Shown piece by piece: positions 54,241 to 63,013 of a stretch of DNA of 64,000 nucleotides. Source of the DNA: Arthrobacter oryzae. GTDB lineage: Bacteria > Actinomycetota > Actinomycetes > Actinomycetales > Micrococcaceae. The notes below the pieces were generated by a model that ran no database searches, was not told the origin of the DNA, and was given only the letters and a program-made list of their open reading frames with translations. Where the stretch lies: NCBI RefSeq assembly GCF_030812315.1, contig NZ_JAUSSM010000005.1, positions 124,001-188,000 of the forward strand. The letters are read 5' to 3'. Position numbers and translations under genes: made by a program. Numbering within the stretch: the stretch's first letter is position 1; every line of letters begins with the position of its first letter.

Positions 54241-55596
54241 TCAGGCGTTCGCGGCCGCCAGCCCGGCGGCACCTGAGTACCGGTTGAGAGGCCGCTCCAG
54301 CCCGTAGTGCCCGCGCAGCGTATCTGCCGTGTACTCCGCGCGGAACAGCCCCCGCCGCCGAAGGACCGGCACCACGTGGTCCACGAAGGCCTCCAGCCCC
54401 GAGGGGAGAACCGCGGGCATGATGTTGAAGCCGTCGGCGGCGCCGTTCTCAAACCAGAGCTGAATGGCATCGGCCACCTGCTCCGGCGTTCCCGAGAAGG
54501 TGCGGTGTCCGCGCCCGCCGCCGAGGCGTCCGATCAGTTGGCGCACCGTGAGCCGTTCGCGGCGCGCTAGCTCCACGATCAGGGTGTAGCGGCTCTTCGC
54601 ACCCTGGACGGAGTCCTCGTCCGGGAGGTCTGATGGCAGTTGCCTGTCCAAGGGCAGGTCGTCCGGGCTGACGCCCAGGGTCTTCGCCAGTTCGATGCGT
54701 GCATACTCGGGCCGGATCAGCTCGTCGAGTTCGCGTTCAAGATTCTTGGCCTCGGCTTCCGTTCCGGCCAGAACGGGCACTATGCCGGGCAGGATCTTAA
54801 TGCCTTCCGGGTCGCGCCCGGCAGCTGCGGTGCGGGCCTTGAGGTCAGTGTAGAAAGCCTGGGCGTCTTCGAGCGTCTGCTGAGCAGTGAACACGGCCTC
54901 GGCGTAGAGCGCCGCCAGGCCCTTGCCGTCTTCGGAGGAACCGGCCTGGACAATCAGCGGGTAGCCCTGCGGCGACCGCGGCACGTTCAGCGGGCCGCGC
55001 ACCCTGAAGTGCTTGCCAACGTGGTCGATCGGCCTGACTTTGTCCGCATCGGCCCAGACGCCTGCCTCCTTGTCCGCCACCACGGCGTCGTCATCCCAGC
55101 TGTCCCAGAGCTTGCCGGCGACGTCCAGGAACTCCGCCGCCCGTTCATAACGGGTGGCGTGCGCCGGCTGGTCATCGACGCCGAAGTTCCGCGCGGCGTC
55201 GGGCCCTGCAGTGGTGACCACGTTCCATCCCGCACGGCCGCCGCTGACGAAATCGACGGAGGCGAAACGCCGGGCGAGGTTGAACGGATCGTTGTAGGTG
55301 GTGGAGGCCGTGGCAATCAGGCCGATCTTCTCGGTGGCTGCTGCGATGGCGGTCAGCAGAACCGTGGGCTCGAGCTTTCCGGCCGGCCGGCGGCCGACGT
55401 TGCCGAAGATCACGGGCGAGTCTGCGAAGAAGATGGAATCGAAAGTGCCGCGCTCGGCGATCTGTGCGAGGTTCCGGTAATGGCTGATGTCGGTGCTGGC
55501 CAGGGGATTGCTCTCGGGCAGCCGCCACGAGGCTTCATGGTGGCCGGTGCTCATGAGGAAGGCGTTGAGGTGCAGGGTGCGCTGGGAGGGTGCCAT
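54241..55596 (-). CDS. FMN-dependent monooxygenase, NtaA/SnaA/DszA family
   Basis: A 451-residue flavin-dependent monooxygenase of the luciferase-like superfamily in the NtaA/SnaA/SoxA(DszA) branch. Typical segments are LNAFLMSTGHHEASWR at the N-terminus, SGGRAGWNVVTT, HFRVRGPLNVPRSPQGYPLIVQAGSS split by short loops, and FGNVGRRP. These enzymes use reduced FMN from a separate reductase to oxidise xenobiotic, sulfur or aminopolycarboxylate substrates. No reductase is adjacent, so it must use one encoded elsewhere. ATG at 55596 follows AGGA. The region upstream, to 55893, holds no gene but carries two sets of tandem repeats, unusual for a promoter. Confidence 0.86.
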   Translation of the reverse strand: MAPSQRTLHLNAFLMSTGHHEASWRLPESNPLASTDISHYRNLAQIAERGTFDSIFFADSPVIFGNVGRRPAGKLEPTVLLTAIAAATEKIGLIATASTTYNDPFNLARRFASVDFVSGGRAGWNVVTTAGPDAARNFGVDDQPAHATRYERAAEFLDVAGKLWDSWDDDAVVADKEAGVWADADKVRPIDHVGKHFRVRGPLNVPRSPQGYPLIVQAGSSEDGKGLAALYAEAVFTAQQTLEDAQAFYTDLKARTAAAGRDPEGIKILPGIVPVLAGTEAEAKNLERELDELIRPEYARIELAKTLGVSPDDLPLDRQLPSDLPDEDSVQGAKSRYTLIVELARRERLTVRQLIGRLGGGRGHRTFSGTPEQVADAIQLWFENGAADGFNIMPAVLPSGLEAFVDHVVPVLRRRGLFRAEYTADTLRGHYGLERPLNRYSGAAGLAAANA

Positions 55597-55614
55597 GGTG
55601 TGATCCTGTCGGGT

Positions 55615-55647
55615 GGGGTTGCGGGGCGGGGTTGCGGGGTGGGGTTG
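55615..55647. repeat. G-rich 13-bp tandem repeats upstream of monooxygenase
   Basis: About 2.5 copies of GGGGTTGCGGGGC/T, giving runs of four G separated by short loops on the plus strand. The tract is a good G-quadruplex candidate on the template strand of the minus-strand gene, 19-51 bp before its start codon. Confidence 0.75.
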
Positions 55648-55741
55648 TTGTTCGGAAGGCGTTGGTGGTGCAAATCAACCACAGCCGCTCCGGCCGCTGC
55701 CAACCCTGCCGACCACTGGCGAAACGGCGCGAAACAGCGGG

Positions 55742-55801
55742 AAATGCCCGGACACAAGGGGCAATGCCCGGACACACAGTGCAATGCCCGGACACAAGGG
55801 G
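55742..55801. repeat. Three 20-bp tandem repeats in the monooxygenase/GNAT intergenic region
   Basis: Units at 55742, 55762 and 55782 are versions of CAATGCCCGGACACAAGGGG; units 1 and 3 differ at one base and unit 2 in the last five bases. No spacer separates them, so this is not a CRISPR array. They lie about 150 bp upstream of the monooxygenase start and 90 bp from the GNAT start. They could be regulator binding sites; no function is established. Confidence 0.8.
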
Positions 55802-55893
55802 CAACACTCAGAAACCCGCGGCCCAGTGATAGTTCAGTCACGGAAACAGCCGTTTGGCCGGGGGCGGAATCCGGGCGCAACTAACATGGATAA

Positions 55894-56397
55894 GTGCATC
55901 CGCAGATCCTGATTCGCCCCGCCATCCCGGCAGATTACGACGCCGTGGCACGCATTACGCGCGACGCCTACCTTGCCGCGGGCTACTTCGCGGATGCCGA
56001 CCACCCGTACATGCTGCAGATCCAGGATGTGGCCAAGCGCGCCGCCCAGGCCACCATCTGGGTTGCCGAGCGGGCCGGACACATCGTCGGTTCCGTGACA
56101 CTCGCCGTCGCCGGTGAGCCTTTCGCGGATATCGCACTGGCGGACGAACTCGAATTCCGCATGCTCGTGGTGGACCCGGCGGTGCAGCGCAGCGGCGCCG
56201 GCAAGGCCATGGTCGAGGCGATCATTGCCCACGCCAAGTCCCTGGACGGCATCAAAGCCGTGGCCCTTACCACCGGCCTCACGTGGGAAAGCGCGCACGG
56301 GCTGTACCGCAAGATTGGCTTCCAACGCGTCCCGGAGCGCGACTGGTTCGTGCCGGATACCGACATAAAGCTGCTGGTTTACCGGCTGGACGTTTAG
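55894..56397 (+). CDS. GNAT-family N-acetyltransferase
   Basis: A 167-residue acetyltransferase. The N-terminal ILIRPAIPADYDAV start, LEFRMLVVDPAVQRSGAGKAMVEAII (the acetyl-CoA pyrophosphate loop, QRSGAGK) and the C-terminal AHGLYRKIGFQRV are standard GNAT features. The acceptor is unknown. The start is GTG at 55894, with only a weak GGATAA upstream. It is followed 46 bp later by a RidA gene on the same strand; the two may be co-transcribed, but no pathway connects them clearly. Confidence 0.87.
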   Translation: MHPQILIRPAIPADYDAVARITRDAYLAAGYFADADHPYMLQIQDVAKRAAQATIWVAERAGHIVGSVTLAVAGEPFADIALADELEFRMLVVDPAVQRSGAGKAMVEAIIAHAKSLDGIKAVALTTGLTWESAHGLYRKIGFQRVPERDWFVPDTDIKLLVYRLDV

Positions 56398-56443
56398 CCG
56401 CCCTAAAGTGGTGCCGACTCAAGGCACCATCGAAAGGCACACC

Positions 56444-56827
56444 ATGCGCAAGACATTCGGCTCCGGCTCCACGTGGGAGCAGACCCTCGGCTATTCCCGG
56501 GCAGTGCAGGTGGACAGCACCCTGTACATCTCCGCCACGGCGGCCAGCGGTGAAGACGGAATCGTGGGCGAGGATTGCTATGCCCAGACCAAGTACATCC
56601 TGGAAAAGCTGGGCGCCGTCCTGGCCGAGGCGGGCTTCGAATACGGCGATGTGGTGCAGTCGAAGCTGTACCTGACGGACATCAGCAAGTGGGAAGACGC
56701 CGGCCGCGCCCACGGCGAAGTGTTCGGCGAGATCCGTCCCACCCTGTCACTGGTTCACGTGCTGCCGTTCCTCGACCCCAAGATGCTGGTGGAGATCGAA
56801 CTCGTGGCCCAGAAGAGCGCCAGCTAG
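56444..56827 (+). CDS. RidA (YjgF/YER057c/UK114) family protein
   Basis: A 127-residue trimeric RidA-family protein. Recognisable parts are SGSTWEQTLGYSRAVQVDSTLYISA, split across the first strands, a QTKYILEKLGAVLAEAG helix and VVQSKLYLTDIS. RidA proteins hydrolyse reactive enamine/imine intermediates from PLP enzymes. The canonical Arg in the R-x-x-V/I segment that binds the carboxylate is replaced around IRPTLSLVHV, where RPT is kept, so the activity is plausible. ATG at 56444 follows GAAAGG. Its TAG overlaps the stop codon of the convergent response-regulator gene by the palindrome CTAG. Confidence 0.85.
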   Translation: MRKTFGSGSTWEQTLGYSRAVQVDSTLYISATAASGEDGIVGEDCYAQTKYILEKLGAVLAEAGFEYGDVVQSKLYLTDISKWEDAGRAHGEVFGEIRPTLSLVHVLPFLDPKMLVEIELVAQKSAS

Positions 56828-57486
56828 CTAGCCGGGAGGCCGTAGCGGTGTTCCGGGCGGCCCGTGGTTCCGTAGCGGAGCTGGATGTCGACGGCGCCGT
56901 CGTCCGCCAGTGCTGACAGGTACCGCTGGGCTGTGGCCCGGGAAACCCCAACCCGCCCGGCCACTTCGGCCGCCGAATACTGCTCGCCGGGTTCCAAGGA
57001 CTCCAGCACGGCCGCCTCGGTGGCCGAGCGCGGCTTGGCGGTCGCCGCGATGTCGCCGGGGACCAGCGAGCGCTTGGCCCGCTCCACCGTGTCCTGGTCC
57101 AGTGCACCCGGCTGGGCCAGGATCCGCCGGTATCGGGCATAGGAACGGAGCTGCTGCGACAGGGACTCGGACGTGAACGGCTTCAGCAGGTAGCCCAGGG
57201 CGCCGCGGCGGAAGGCCACCCGCAGCGAAAGGGCGTCCGACGCCGCGCTCAGGATCATGGTGTCGACGTCCAGCTGGCCTAGCAGGTCAAGGCCCGAGCC
57301 GTCAGGCAGGTACACATCCAGCAGTACAAGGTCCGGGCGCAGGCTGTGAATGGCCTGCAGCGCCTGGGACGCCGATCCCGCGGGTGGCAGTGCCAGGAAG
57401 CCGGCCACCGAATCCACATAGGCCGCGTGCAGCTTGGCGACGTGGAAATCGTCGTCCACGATCAGCACCCTGAAATCCTCAGACAT
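56824..57486 (-). CDS. Response regulator, CitB/DcuR type
   Basis: A 220-residue regulator paired with the upstream histidine kinase. The receiver domain has VLIVDDDFHVAKLHAAYV, phospho-acceptor Asp in VLLDVYLPDGSG, Thr/Ser in LSAASD and Lys in LLKPFTSE. The C-terminal half is a helix-turn-helix (YSAAEVAGRVGVSRATAQRYL), as in DcuR and CitB. It probably activates the divergent citM gene when phosphorylated. ATG at 57486 gives the better spacing to AAAGGA; ATG at 57489 is adjacent. The start overlaps the kinase 3' end by 8 bp, inside an array of 18-bp repeats that also supply its ribosome binding site. Confidence 0.9.
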   Translation of the reverse strand: MSEDFRVLIVDDDFHVAKLHAAYVDSVAGFLALPPAGSASQALQAIHSLRPDLVLLDVYLPDGSGLDLLGQLDVDTMILSAASDALSLRVAFRRGALGYLLKPFTSESLSQQLRSYARYRRILAQPGALDQDTVERAKRSLVPGDIAATAKPRSATEAAVLESLEPGEQYSAAEVAGRVGVSRATAQRYLSALADDGAVDIQLRYGTTGRPEHRYGLPAS

Positions 57487-59257
57487 CATTGTCCTTTCCG
57501 ATGAAACTGTCCTTCCCGACAAAACTGTCGTTTCCGGCAAAACTGTCCTTCCCGATGGGCTTGTCCTTCCCGGGCAGGTCGGCTGTGGTCCGCGGCAATG
57601 TTGCCATAAAGACGGCACCCGGACCGCCGGGGGTGCCGGGCTCAAGTACCCGGACGTCGCCGCCGCGGCGCCGCGCAAGCTGCCGGGCCAGAGCCAGCCC
57701 CAGACCCTGGCCGCCGCCGGCACGGGCCGGCCGCGCCGCCGTCGTGAATCCTTCCGCGAAAACGGCCTCCGCCCCGCCGGCGGCCGTTTCGGGAGCCAGG
57801 CCGTCGCCGGAGTCCGCGACAACGACGTGCAGCGTCCCGCCGTCGGGTCCCGGTTCGTCCAGCAACTCCACTTCCACCCAGCGGTCCGCCGCGGAGCCGG
57901 CGACGGCGGCGTTCACGGCGTTGTCGATCAGGTTCCCCAGCACCGTGGTGACGTCCTGCGGCTCGGTGACCTGGCCGCGCACCAGCGTTTCCGGGCCGAT
58001 GCGCAGTGTCACGCCGCGTTCGTCCGCCTCGACGCCCTTGGCCCCGATGAAAGCCTGCAGGTAAGGGTCCTGCAGGAGCTCGGCCTGGTCCACCGGGAAC
58101 TTCAGCGGGCCGGTGGCGGCCAGGCGGGCCAGGTAGTCGCGGGCCTGCTGGTGCTGCCCGATGCTCATGAAGCCGGCGATGGTATGCAGCTGGTTGGCGA
58201 ACTCGTGGCGCTGGGCGCGCAGGGCGGTGGACATAGTGCCCACGGCGTCCAGCTGGCGCGTGAGGTGCTGCAGTTCGGTGCGGTCGCGGAGCATCACCAC
58301 CCACCCCAGGTCCTCCCGCCGGTGCAGCGCTTTGCGGGCGCTGGCCACCAGCACGCGGGCACCGGCAATGACCTCGACGGCGTCCGCCTCAGCTGCATCC
58401 GGCCGGGTCAGCACCTTTAGCTGTTCGGGGACCGGTGCCTCCTCCCACGGTGTGCCTGTGAGGTCAGGCTGGCCGAGGAGCCTCTGCGCGGCGGCATTGA
58501 AGACGCTGATCCGGCCGTCGGCCGAGACCCCGATCACGCCGTCGTCAACGCCCTGGAGGACAGCCACCTGGTCATGGACCAGGGTGCTGATCTCCTCCGG
58601 TTCCAGGCCCAGCGTCAGCCGCTGCAGGCGACGGCGCAGGAGGAACGAGGCCAGGGCTCCGGCCAGCAGCGAACCGGCTGCGGTCAGCGCGATGGGCATG
58701 ATGTCCCGGGCCAGGCTCTGGACGATGCTCTCAGTGGAATAGCCCACGCTGACCTCGCCCACCACCGTGTCCGAATCCGGCGCGAAGACGGGCACCTTCG
58801 CTCCCGCGGAGGGTCCCAGCGTGCCGGTGTTCCGGGTGGTTACTTCCTTGCCCGCGAGCGCTTCGGAGGGATCCGTGCTGACTTTCTCGCCCAGCCGTTC
58901 GGCGTCAGGGTGCGCCAGCCGCAGCCCGGTTTCATCCGTGATCACCACGAACAGGGCTCCGGTGCGGGTGCGGGCACCCTCCGCCACCGCCATCAGCGGG
59001 CCTGCCAGCAGCACCGACGCCGGGGGAGTGCCCGCCTCGCGGCTGATGGCCAGGACTTCCCGGCGGACCGCGGGGTCCGAGGCCACGGTGCGGGCCAGCG
59101 TGAGTGCCTGGTTTTCCGCTTCCCGGCCAAGCCGTTCGTAGGTCAGCCAGGCATGCACGGCGCCGCTGAGCAGCACAACGAGCAGAACCACTCCGAGCTG
59201 GAGCAGCAGGGTCTGCGTGGAAAATCGCAGGGGCGGCCTCGGTGCCGGACGCTTCAT
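57479..59257 (-). CDS. DcuS/CitA-type sensor histidine kinase
   Basis: A 592-residue membrane kinase. A membrane segment (about residues 15-37) leads to a periplasmic Cache/PDC-type sensor (about 38-170) and a second segment (about 182-203). A PAS domain follows (GVIGVSADGRISVFNAAAQRLLG), then a SpoOB-like H-box LRAQRHEFANQLHTIAGFM with the phospho-His, and the ATPase domain NLIDNAVNAAV, DSGDGL and GQGLGLALARQL. Kinases of this kind sense di- and tricarboxylates, which fits the adjacent CitM gene. The C-terminal 30 residues are hexapeptide repeats (GKDSFV type) with no counterpart in the family. ATG at 59257 follows AGGAGGG. Confidence 0.92.
   Translation of the reverse strand: MKRPAPRPPLRFSTQTLLLQLGVVLLVVLLSGAVHAWLTYERLGREAENQALTLARTVASDPAVRREVLAISREAGTPPASVLLAGPLMAVAEGARTRTGALFVVITDETGLRLAHPDAERLGEKVSTDPSEALAGKEVTTRNTGTLGPSAGAKVPVFAPDSDTVVGEVSVGYSTESIVQSLARDIMPIALTAAGSLLAGALASFLLRRRLQRLTLGLEPEEISTLVHDQVAVLQGVDDGVIGVSADGRISVFNAAAQRLLGQPDLTGTPWEEAPVPEQLKVLTRPDAAEADAVEVIAGARVLVASARKALHRREDLGWVVMLRDRTELQHLTRQLDAVGTMSTALRAQRHEFANQLHTIAGFMSIGQHQQARDYLARLAATGPLKFPVDQAELLQDPYLQAFIGAKGVEADERGVTLRIGPETLVRGQVTEPQDVTTVLGNLIDNAVNAAVAGSAADRWVEVELLDEPGPDGGTLHVVVADSGDGLAPETAAGGAEAVFAEGFTTAARPARAGGGQGLGLALARQLARRRGGDVRVLEPGTPGGPGAVFMATLPRTTADLPGKDKPIGKDSFAGNDSFVGKDSFIGKDNDV
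57490..57579 (-). repeat. Five 18-bp tandem repeats at the kinase/regulator junction
   Basis: Units start at 57490, 57508, 57526, 57544 and 57562 (plus-strand type tgtccttcccgacaaaac). On the coding strand each contains GGGAAGGACA or a close variant, identical in kind to the ribosome binding site of the response-regulator gene. They encode the GKDSF-type hexapeptides of the kinase C-terminus. The array probably arose by duplication of the junction region. Confidence 0.88.
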
Positions 59258-59479
59258 TGCCCTCCTGACGGGGTATAGGCCGCTGTGACGGGGATTCCCG
59301 CCGAATGGCGGAATGGCCGGAACGTGCAAACCGACCTGCTGAGCTAAATGCGCAAAATGCTCCCAACAAGCAGTATGCCAATCAATTGAACCAAAGGCAC
59401 TGCCGTGACGCGGGCCACTCTAACGTCTGTAGTGCGCATCACACCGGAGTGGTGCCACTGACTGACAAAGGAGCCGGCC
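59258..59479. promoter_or_regulatory. Divergent kinase/citM control region
   Basis: A 222-bp non-coding region between the sensor kinase and citM. It is AT-richer than its flanks in the middle (59341-59400) and contains short direct repeats AAATGCGC / AAAATGCTC near 59347-59361, possible response-regulator half-sites. CATCACACCGGAGTGGTG near 59437-59454 has inverted CAC/GTG symmetry. No motif can be assigned with certainty. Confidence 0.35.
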
Positions 59480-60961
59480 GTGCTGGTATTACTTGGATTC
59501 GCCATGATCGCGGTATTCATGGTGCTGATCATGACGAAGAAGTTGACGCCAGTACTGGCGCTGATCATTGTGCCCACCGTCTTCGGGCTGTTCGCCGGGG
59601 CGGGACTGGGCATCGGGGACATGGTGCTGGACTCGATGAAGTCCATGACCTCCACCGCGGCCCTGCTGATGTTCGCCATCATCTACTTCGGCCTGATGAT
59701 CGACGTCGGGCTGTTCGACCCGCTGGTGCGGTTCATCCTCCGCAAGCTGGGTAACGACCCCGCCAAGGTGGTGCTCGGTACCGCCATCCTGGCCGCCGCA
59801 GTGTCCCTGGACGGCGACGGCTCCACCACCTTCATCCTCACCACGGCCGCCATGCTGCCGGTCTACCTGCGGCTCAAGATGAGCCCCGTCGTCCTGACCT
59901 GCGTTGCCGGCCTTGCCAACGGCACCATGAACATCCTGCCCTGGGGCGGCCCCACCGCCCGCGCCGCCACCGCACTGAAGATCGATGTCAACGACGTCTT
60001 CGTCCCGATGATCCCCTCCCTGATCGCCGGCCTCGTTGTGGTCTTCGCCTTCGCCTGGCTGCTCGGCCTGCAGGAACGCAACCGCCTCCGCGCCATCGCA
60101 CCGGAAATCTGGGGAATGCCGGATACTGCAGAGCAGTTCACTCCTGAAGAGTTCGACGGCGGCAGCACTGCCGGCGGCAGCGGCAGCGGCACCGCACCTG
60201 TTCCCGCGACGGGCGGCCCCGCCGTCGGCGGCTCCTCCGTTGCAGTGCTCGAGCGCAACGAAATCCTGGCCGACGCCACCCTGGTTGATGACCGCGACTC
60301 CGCGATGGCGGACACCGCCCTCGATCCCAACCGCAAGACCCTGCGCCCCAAGCTGCTCTGGTTCAACCTCGGCCTCACCGTCGCCGTAATGGTCATGCTC
60401 GTCGCCGACCTGGTGCCGCTGCCGTTCGTCTTCATGGTGGGTTCCGCGATCGCCCTGCTGGTCAACTTCCCCAACGTCAAGGACCAGGGCGCCCAGCTCA
60501 TTGCCCACGCGCCGTCCATCGTGGCCGTCGTCAGCATGGTCATGGCCGCTGCCGTCCTGACCGGCGTCCTGACCGGCACCGGCATGGTCGAGGCGATGTC
60601 CGCCTGGCTCGTGCAGATTATCCCCACGAGCATGGGCCCATTCATGGCCATCATCACCGGCGTCCTCAGCATCCCGATGACCTTCTTCATGAGCAACGAC
60701 GCCTTCTACTTCGGTGTCCTCCCCGTGCTGAGCGAGACGGCCGCCCACTACGGCATCAGCGCCGCCGAGATGGCCCGGGCCTCCATCACCGGCCAGCCGT
60801 TCCACCTGCAGAGCCCGCTGGTGCCCGCCATCCTGCTGCTCGTTTCGCTGGCCAAGGTGGACCTCGGCGACCACCACAAAAAGGTGCTGTGGCGCACGGC
60901 AGTCATCTCGCTCGTCATGCTGGGTGTTGGAGTGCTGACGGGAGCCATCGGGATCGGCTAG
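59480..60961 (+). CDS. citM: CitMHS-family citrate (metal-citrate:H+) symporter
   Basis: A 493-residue secondary transporter of the CitM/CitH family, importing citrate complexed with divalent metal. About 11-12 hydrophobic segments are visible, with conserved loops DGDGSTTFILTTAAMLPVY (about residues 113-131), NGTMNILPWGGPTARAA and FFMSNDAFYFGVLPVL. A polar Gly/Ser-rich cytoplasmic loop (about 220-275) separates the two halves. GTG at 59480 follows AAAGGAG. The divergent CitA/DcuS-type two-component system is very probably its regulator, as CitST is for Bacillus CitM. The metal preference cannot be read from sequence. Confidence 0.92.
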   Translation: MLVLLGFAMIAVFMVLIMTKKLTPVLALIIVPTVFGLFAGAGLGIGDMVLDSMKSMTSTAALLMFAIIYFGLMIDVGLFDPLVRFILRKLGNDPAKVVLGTAILAAAVSLDGDGSTTFILTTAAMLPVYLRLKMSPVVLTCVAGLANGTMNILPWGGPTARAATALKIDVNDVFVPMIPSLIAGLVVVFAFAWLLGLQERNRLRAIAPEIWGMPDTAEQFTPEEFDGGSTAGGSGSGTAPVPATGGPAVGGSSVAVLERNEILADATLVDDRDSAMADTALDPNRKTLRPKLLWFNLGLTVAVMVMLVADLVPLPFVFMVGSAIALLVNFPNVKDQGAQLIAHAPSIVAVVSMVMAAAVLTGVLTGTGMVEAMSAWLVQIIPTSMGPFMAIITGVLSIPMTFFMSNDAFYFGVLPVLSETAAHYGISAAEMARASITGQPFHLQSPLVPAILLLVSLAKVDLGDHHKKVLWRTAVISLVMLGVGVLTGAIGIG

Positions 60962-60998
60962 GGTAAAGCTGCCTGCGGCTGTGCCGCGGGTCGGTGTT

Positions 60999-61034
60999 GC
61001 CCGTCTGACGCCCGCTGGGGGTCGTCAGGCGGGC
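60999..61034. terminator. Hairpin between citM and gatC
   Basis: GCCCGTCTGACG and CGTCAGGCGGGC form a stem with one mismatch and a 12-nt loop, 38 bp after the citM stop. It probably ends the citM transcript. AGACTATT at about 61050-61057 could be the -10 region for gatCAB. Confidence 0.6.
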
Positions 61035-61090
61035 ACACTGTTGCAACGTAGACTATTGGGGAAACCAAAACTACATTGCAGGGGAGATCC

Positions 61091-61387
61091 ATGGCTGCGA
61101 TCAACCGCGACGACGTCGCGCATCTCGCGCGTCTCGCGCACATCGAGATGAGTGCTGAAGAGCTGGACCGTATGGCCGGCGAACTGGCCGTCATCGTCGA
61201 TTCAGTGAAGTCCGTAAGTGAAGCCGCCGGTGATGATGTCCCGGCCACGTCCCACCCGATCCCGTTGACGAATGTGTTCCGCGAGGACGTCGTGGGCCAC
61301 ACCTTCACGGCCGAGCAGTCCCTGAGCGGTGCACCCGACGCATACGAAGGCCGCTTCAAGGTTCCGGCCATCCTGGATGAGGACTGA
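61091..61387 (+). CDS. gatC: Glutamyl/aspartyl-tRNA amidotransferase subunit C
   Basis: A 98-residue GatC, the small clamp that holds GatA and GatB together in the amidotransferase converting Glu-tRNA(Gln) or Asp-tRNA(Asn). The N-terminus INRDDVAHLARLAHIEMSAEE and the C-terminal extended segment with LTNVFREDVVG are typical. ATG at 61091 follows GGGGAGA; an upstream in-frame alternative (61076) would overlap this site. It is the first gene of a gatC-gatA-gatB operon, 3 bp ahead of gatA. Confidence 0.95.
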   Translation: MAAINRDDVAHLARLAHIEMSAEELDRMAGELAVIVDSVKSVSEAAGDDVPATSHPIPLTNVFREDVVGHTFTAEQSLSGAPDAYEGRFKVPAILDED

Positions 61388-61390
61388 TAA

Positions 61391-63013
61391 ATGACTGAAC
61401 TGAACAGCACCGACTCCAGCTCCGCCCTGATCCGCCTCTCCGCGGCCCGGCTCGCCCAGAAGCTCGCAGCAGGCGAGGTCACCTCCGTCGAGGTCACCCA
61501 GGCCTTCCTGGACCGCATCGCGGCGGTTGACGGCGGCCACCGGGGAGTGCACGCCTTCCTGCACGTCAACACCGAGGAGGCGCTCGCCGTCGCCGCGGAG
61601 GTGGACGCCATCCGCGCCGCCGGCGGCGCCGCTGCCGAGGAACTCCACGAACTCGCCGGCGTTCCCATCGCCGTCAAGGACCTCATCGTCACCATCGGCC
61701 AGCCCACCACGGCCGGCTCCAAGATCCTCGAGGGCTGGCACAGCCCGTACGACGCCACGGTGGTCAAGCGCCTGCGCGACGCCAAGATGCCCATCCTGGG
61801 CAAGACCAACCTGGACGAATTCGCCATGGGCTCCTCCACGGAGCACTCCGCCTACGGCCCCACGCGCAACCCGTGGGACCTCGACCGGATCCCGGGCGGC
61901 TCCGGCGGCGGCTCGGCTGCAGCCGTTGCCGCCTTCGAAGCGCCCCTTGCCTTGGGCACGGACACCGGCGGGTCCATCCGCCAGCCCGGCGCCGTCACCG
62001 GCACCGTGGGCGTCAAGCCCACCTACGGCAGCGTTTCCCGCTACGGCGCCATTGCGATGGCCTCCTCGCTGGACCAGATCGGTCCCGTCTCCCGCACGGT
62101 GCTGGACTCGGCACTCCTGCACCAGGTCATCGGCGGCCACGACCCGTTCGATTCCACGTCCCTGCCCGATCCTCTGGAGGACCTCGTGGCGGCCGCACGC
62201 CTGGGCAACGTGAACGGCATGAAGATCGGCATCATCAAGGAACTTCACGGTGAGGGCTACCAGGCCGGCGTCGAGAACCGCTTCAACGAATCGCTGGAGC
62301 TGCTCAAGCAGGCCGGCGCGGAAATCGTTGAGGTGTCCTGCCCCAACTTCAAGTACGCGCTTGGCGCTTACTACCTGATCATGCCCTCGGAGGCTTCCTC
62401 CAACCTGGCCAAGTTCGACGGCGTCCGGTACGGCCTGCGGGTCCTGCCCGAAGAGGGTCCGCTGACCATCGAACGCGTCATGGGCTCCACCCGCGCCGCA
62501 GGCTTCGGCGACGAAGTGAAGCGCCGCATCATCCTGGGCACCTACGCGCTCAGCGCCGGCTACTACGACGCTTACTACGGCTCCGCCCAGAAGGTCCGTA
62601 CGCTGATCCAGCGTGACTTCGAGGCCGCATTCGCCCAGGCCGACGTGCTCATTTCTCCGACGGCCCCCACCACGGCCTTCAAGCTGGGCGAGAAGCTGAA
62701 CGACCCCCTGGCCATGTACCTGAACGACGTCGCCACCATTCCGGCCAACATGGCCGGAGTTCCGGGCCTGTCCCTGCCGGGCGGCCTGGCGGATGAGGAC
62801 GGCCTGCCCGTCGGCATCCAGCTCCTGGCCCCGGCCCGCCAGGATGCGCGCCTGTACCGCGTGGGTGCCGTGCTTGAATCGCTGCTGGAAGCCCAGTGGG
62901 GCGGCCCGCTGCTGGACCGTGCCCCTGAGCTGACGGACACCTCGCTGGAGGCCCCTTCCCTCACTGACGCTGCTTCGATTGAGGCTGTTCCGAGCCACGG
63001 AGGTTCACACTAA
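61391..63013 (+). CDS. gatA: Glutamyl/aspartyl-tRNA amidotransferase subunit A
   Basis: A 540-residue amidase-signature enzyme that releases ammonia from glutamine for tRNA transamidation. The Ser-cisSer-Lys triad is present: Lys in [14 protein letters not shown] context ([10 protein letters not shown]), and the glycine/serine-rich [31 protein letters not shown] split by short loops. [23 protein letters not shown] segment follows, diagnostic of GatA. Its tail is longer than usual ([16 protein letters not shown]). The stop overlaps the gatB start by one base (TAATG). Confidence 0.96.
   Translation: MTELNSTDSSSALIRLSAARLAQKLAAGEVTSVEVTQAFLDRIAAVDGGHRGVHAFLHVNTEEALAVAAEVDAIRAAGGAAAEELHELAGVPIAVKDLIVTIGQPTTAGSKILEGWHSPYDATVVKRLRDAKMPILGKTNLDEFAMGSSTEHSAYGPTRNPWDLDRIPGGSGGGSAAAVAAFEAPLALGTDTGGSIRQPGAVTGTVGVKPTYGSVSRYGAIAMASSLDQIGPVSRTVLDSALLHQVIGGHDPFDSTSLPDPLEDLVAAARLGNVNGMKIGIIKELHGEGYQAGVENRFNESLELLKQAGAEIVEVSCPNFKYALGAYYLIMPSEASSNLAKFDGVRYGLRVLPEEGPLTIERVMGSTRAAGFGDEVKRRIILGTYALSAGYYDAYYGSAQKVRTLIQRDFEAAFAQADVLISPTAPTTAFKLGEKLNDPLAMYLNDVATIPANMAGVPGLSLPGGLADEDGLPVGIQLLAPARQDARLYRVGAVLESLLEAQWGGPLLDRAPELTDTSLEAPSLTDAASIEAVPSHGGSH

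Noticed and set aside
55742..55801. Short CRISPR array
   Set aside because: The units are contiguous with no unique spacers, and no cas genes are present.
56444..57486. RidA and response regulator as one operon
   Set aside because: They are convergent and overlap only at their stop codons.
57490..57579. CRISPR-like or transposon-end repeats
   Set aside because: Unspaced 18-bp coding repeats in frame with the kinase; better explained as tandem duplication.
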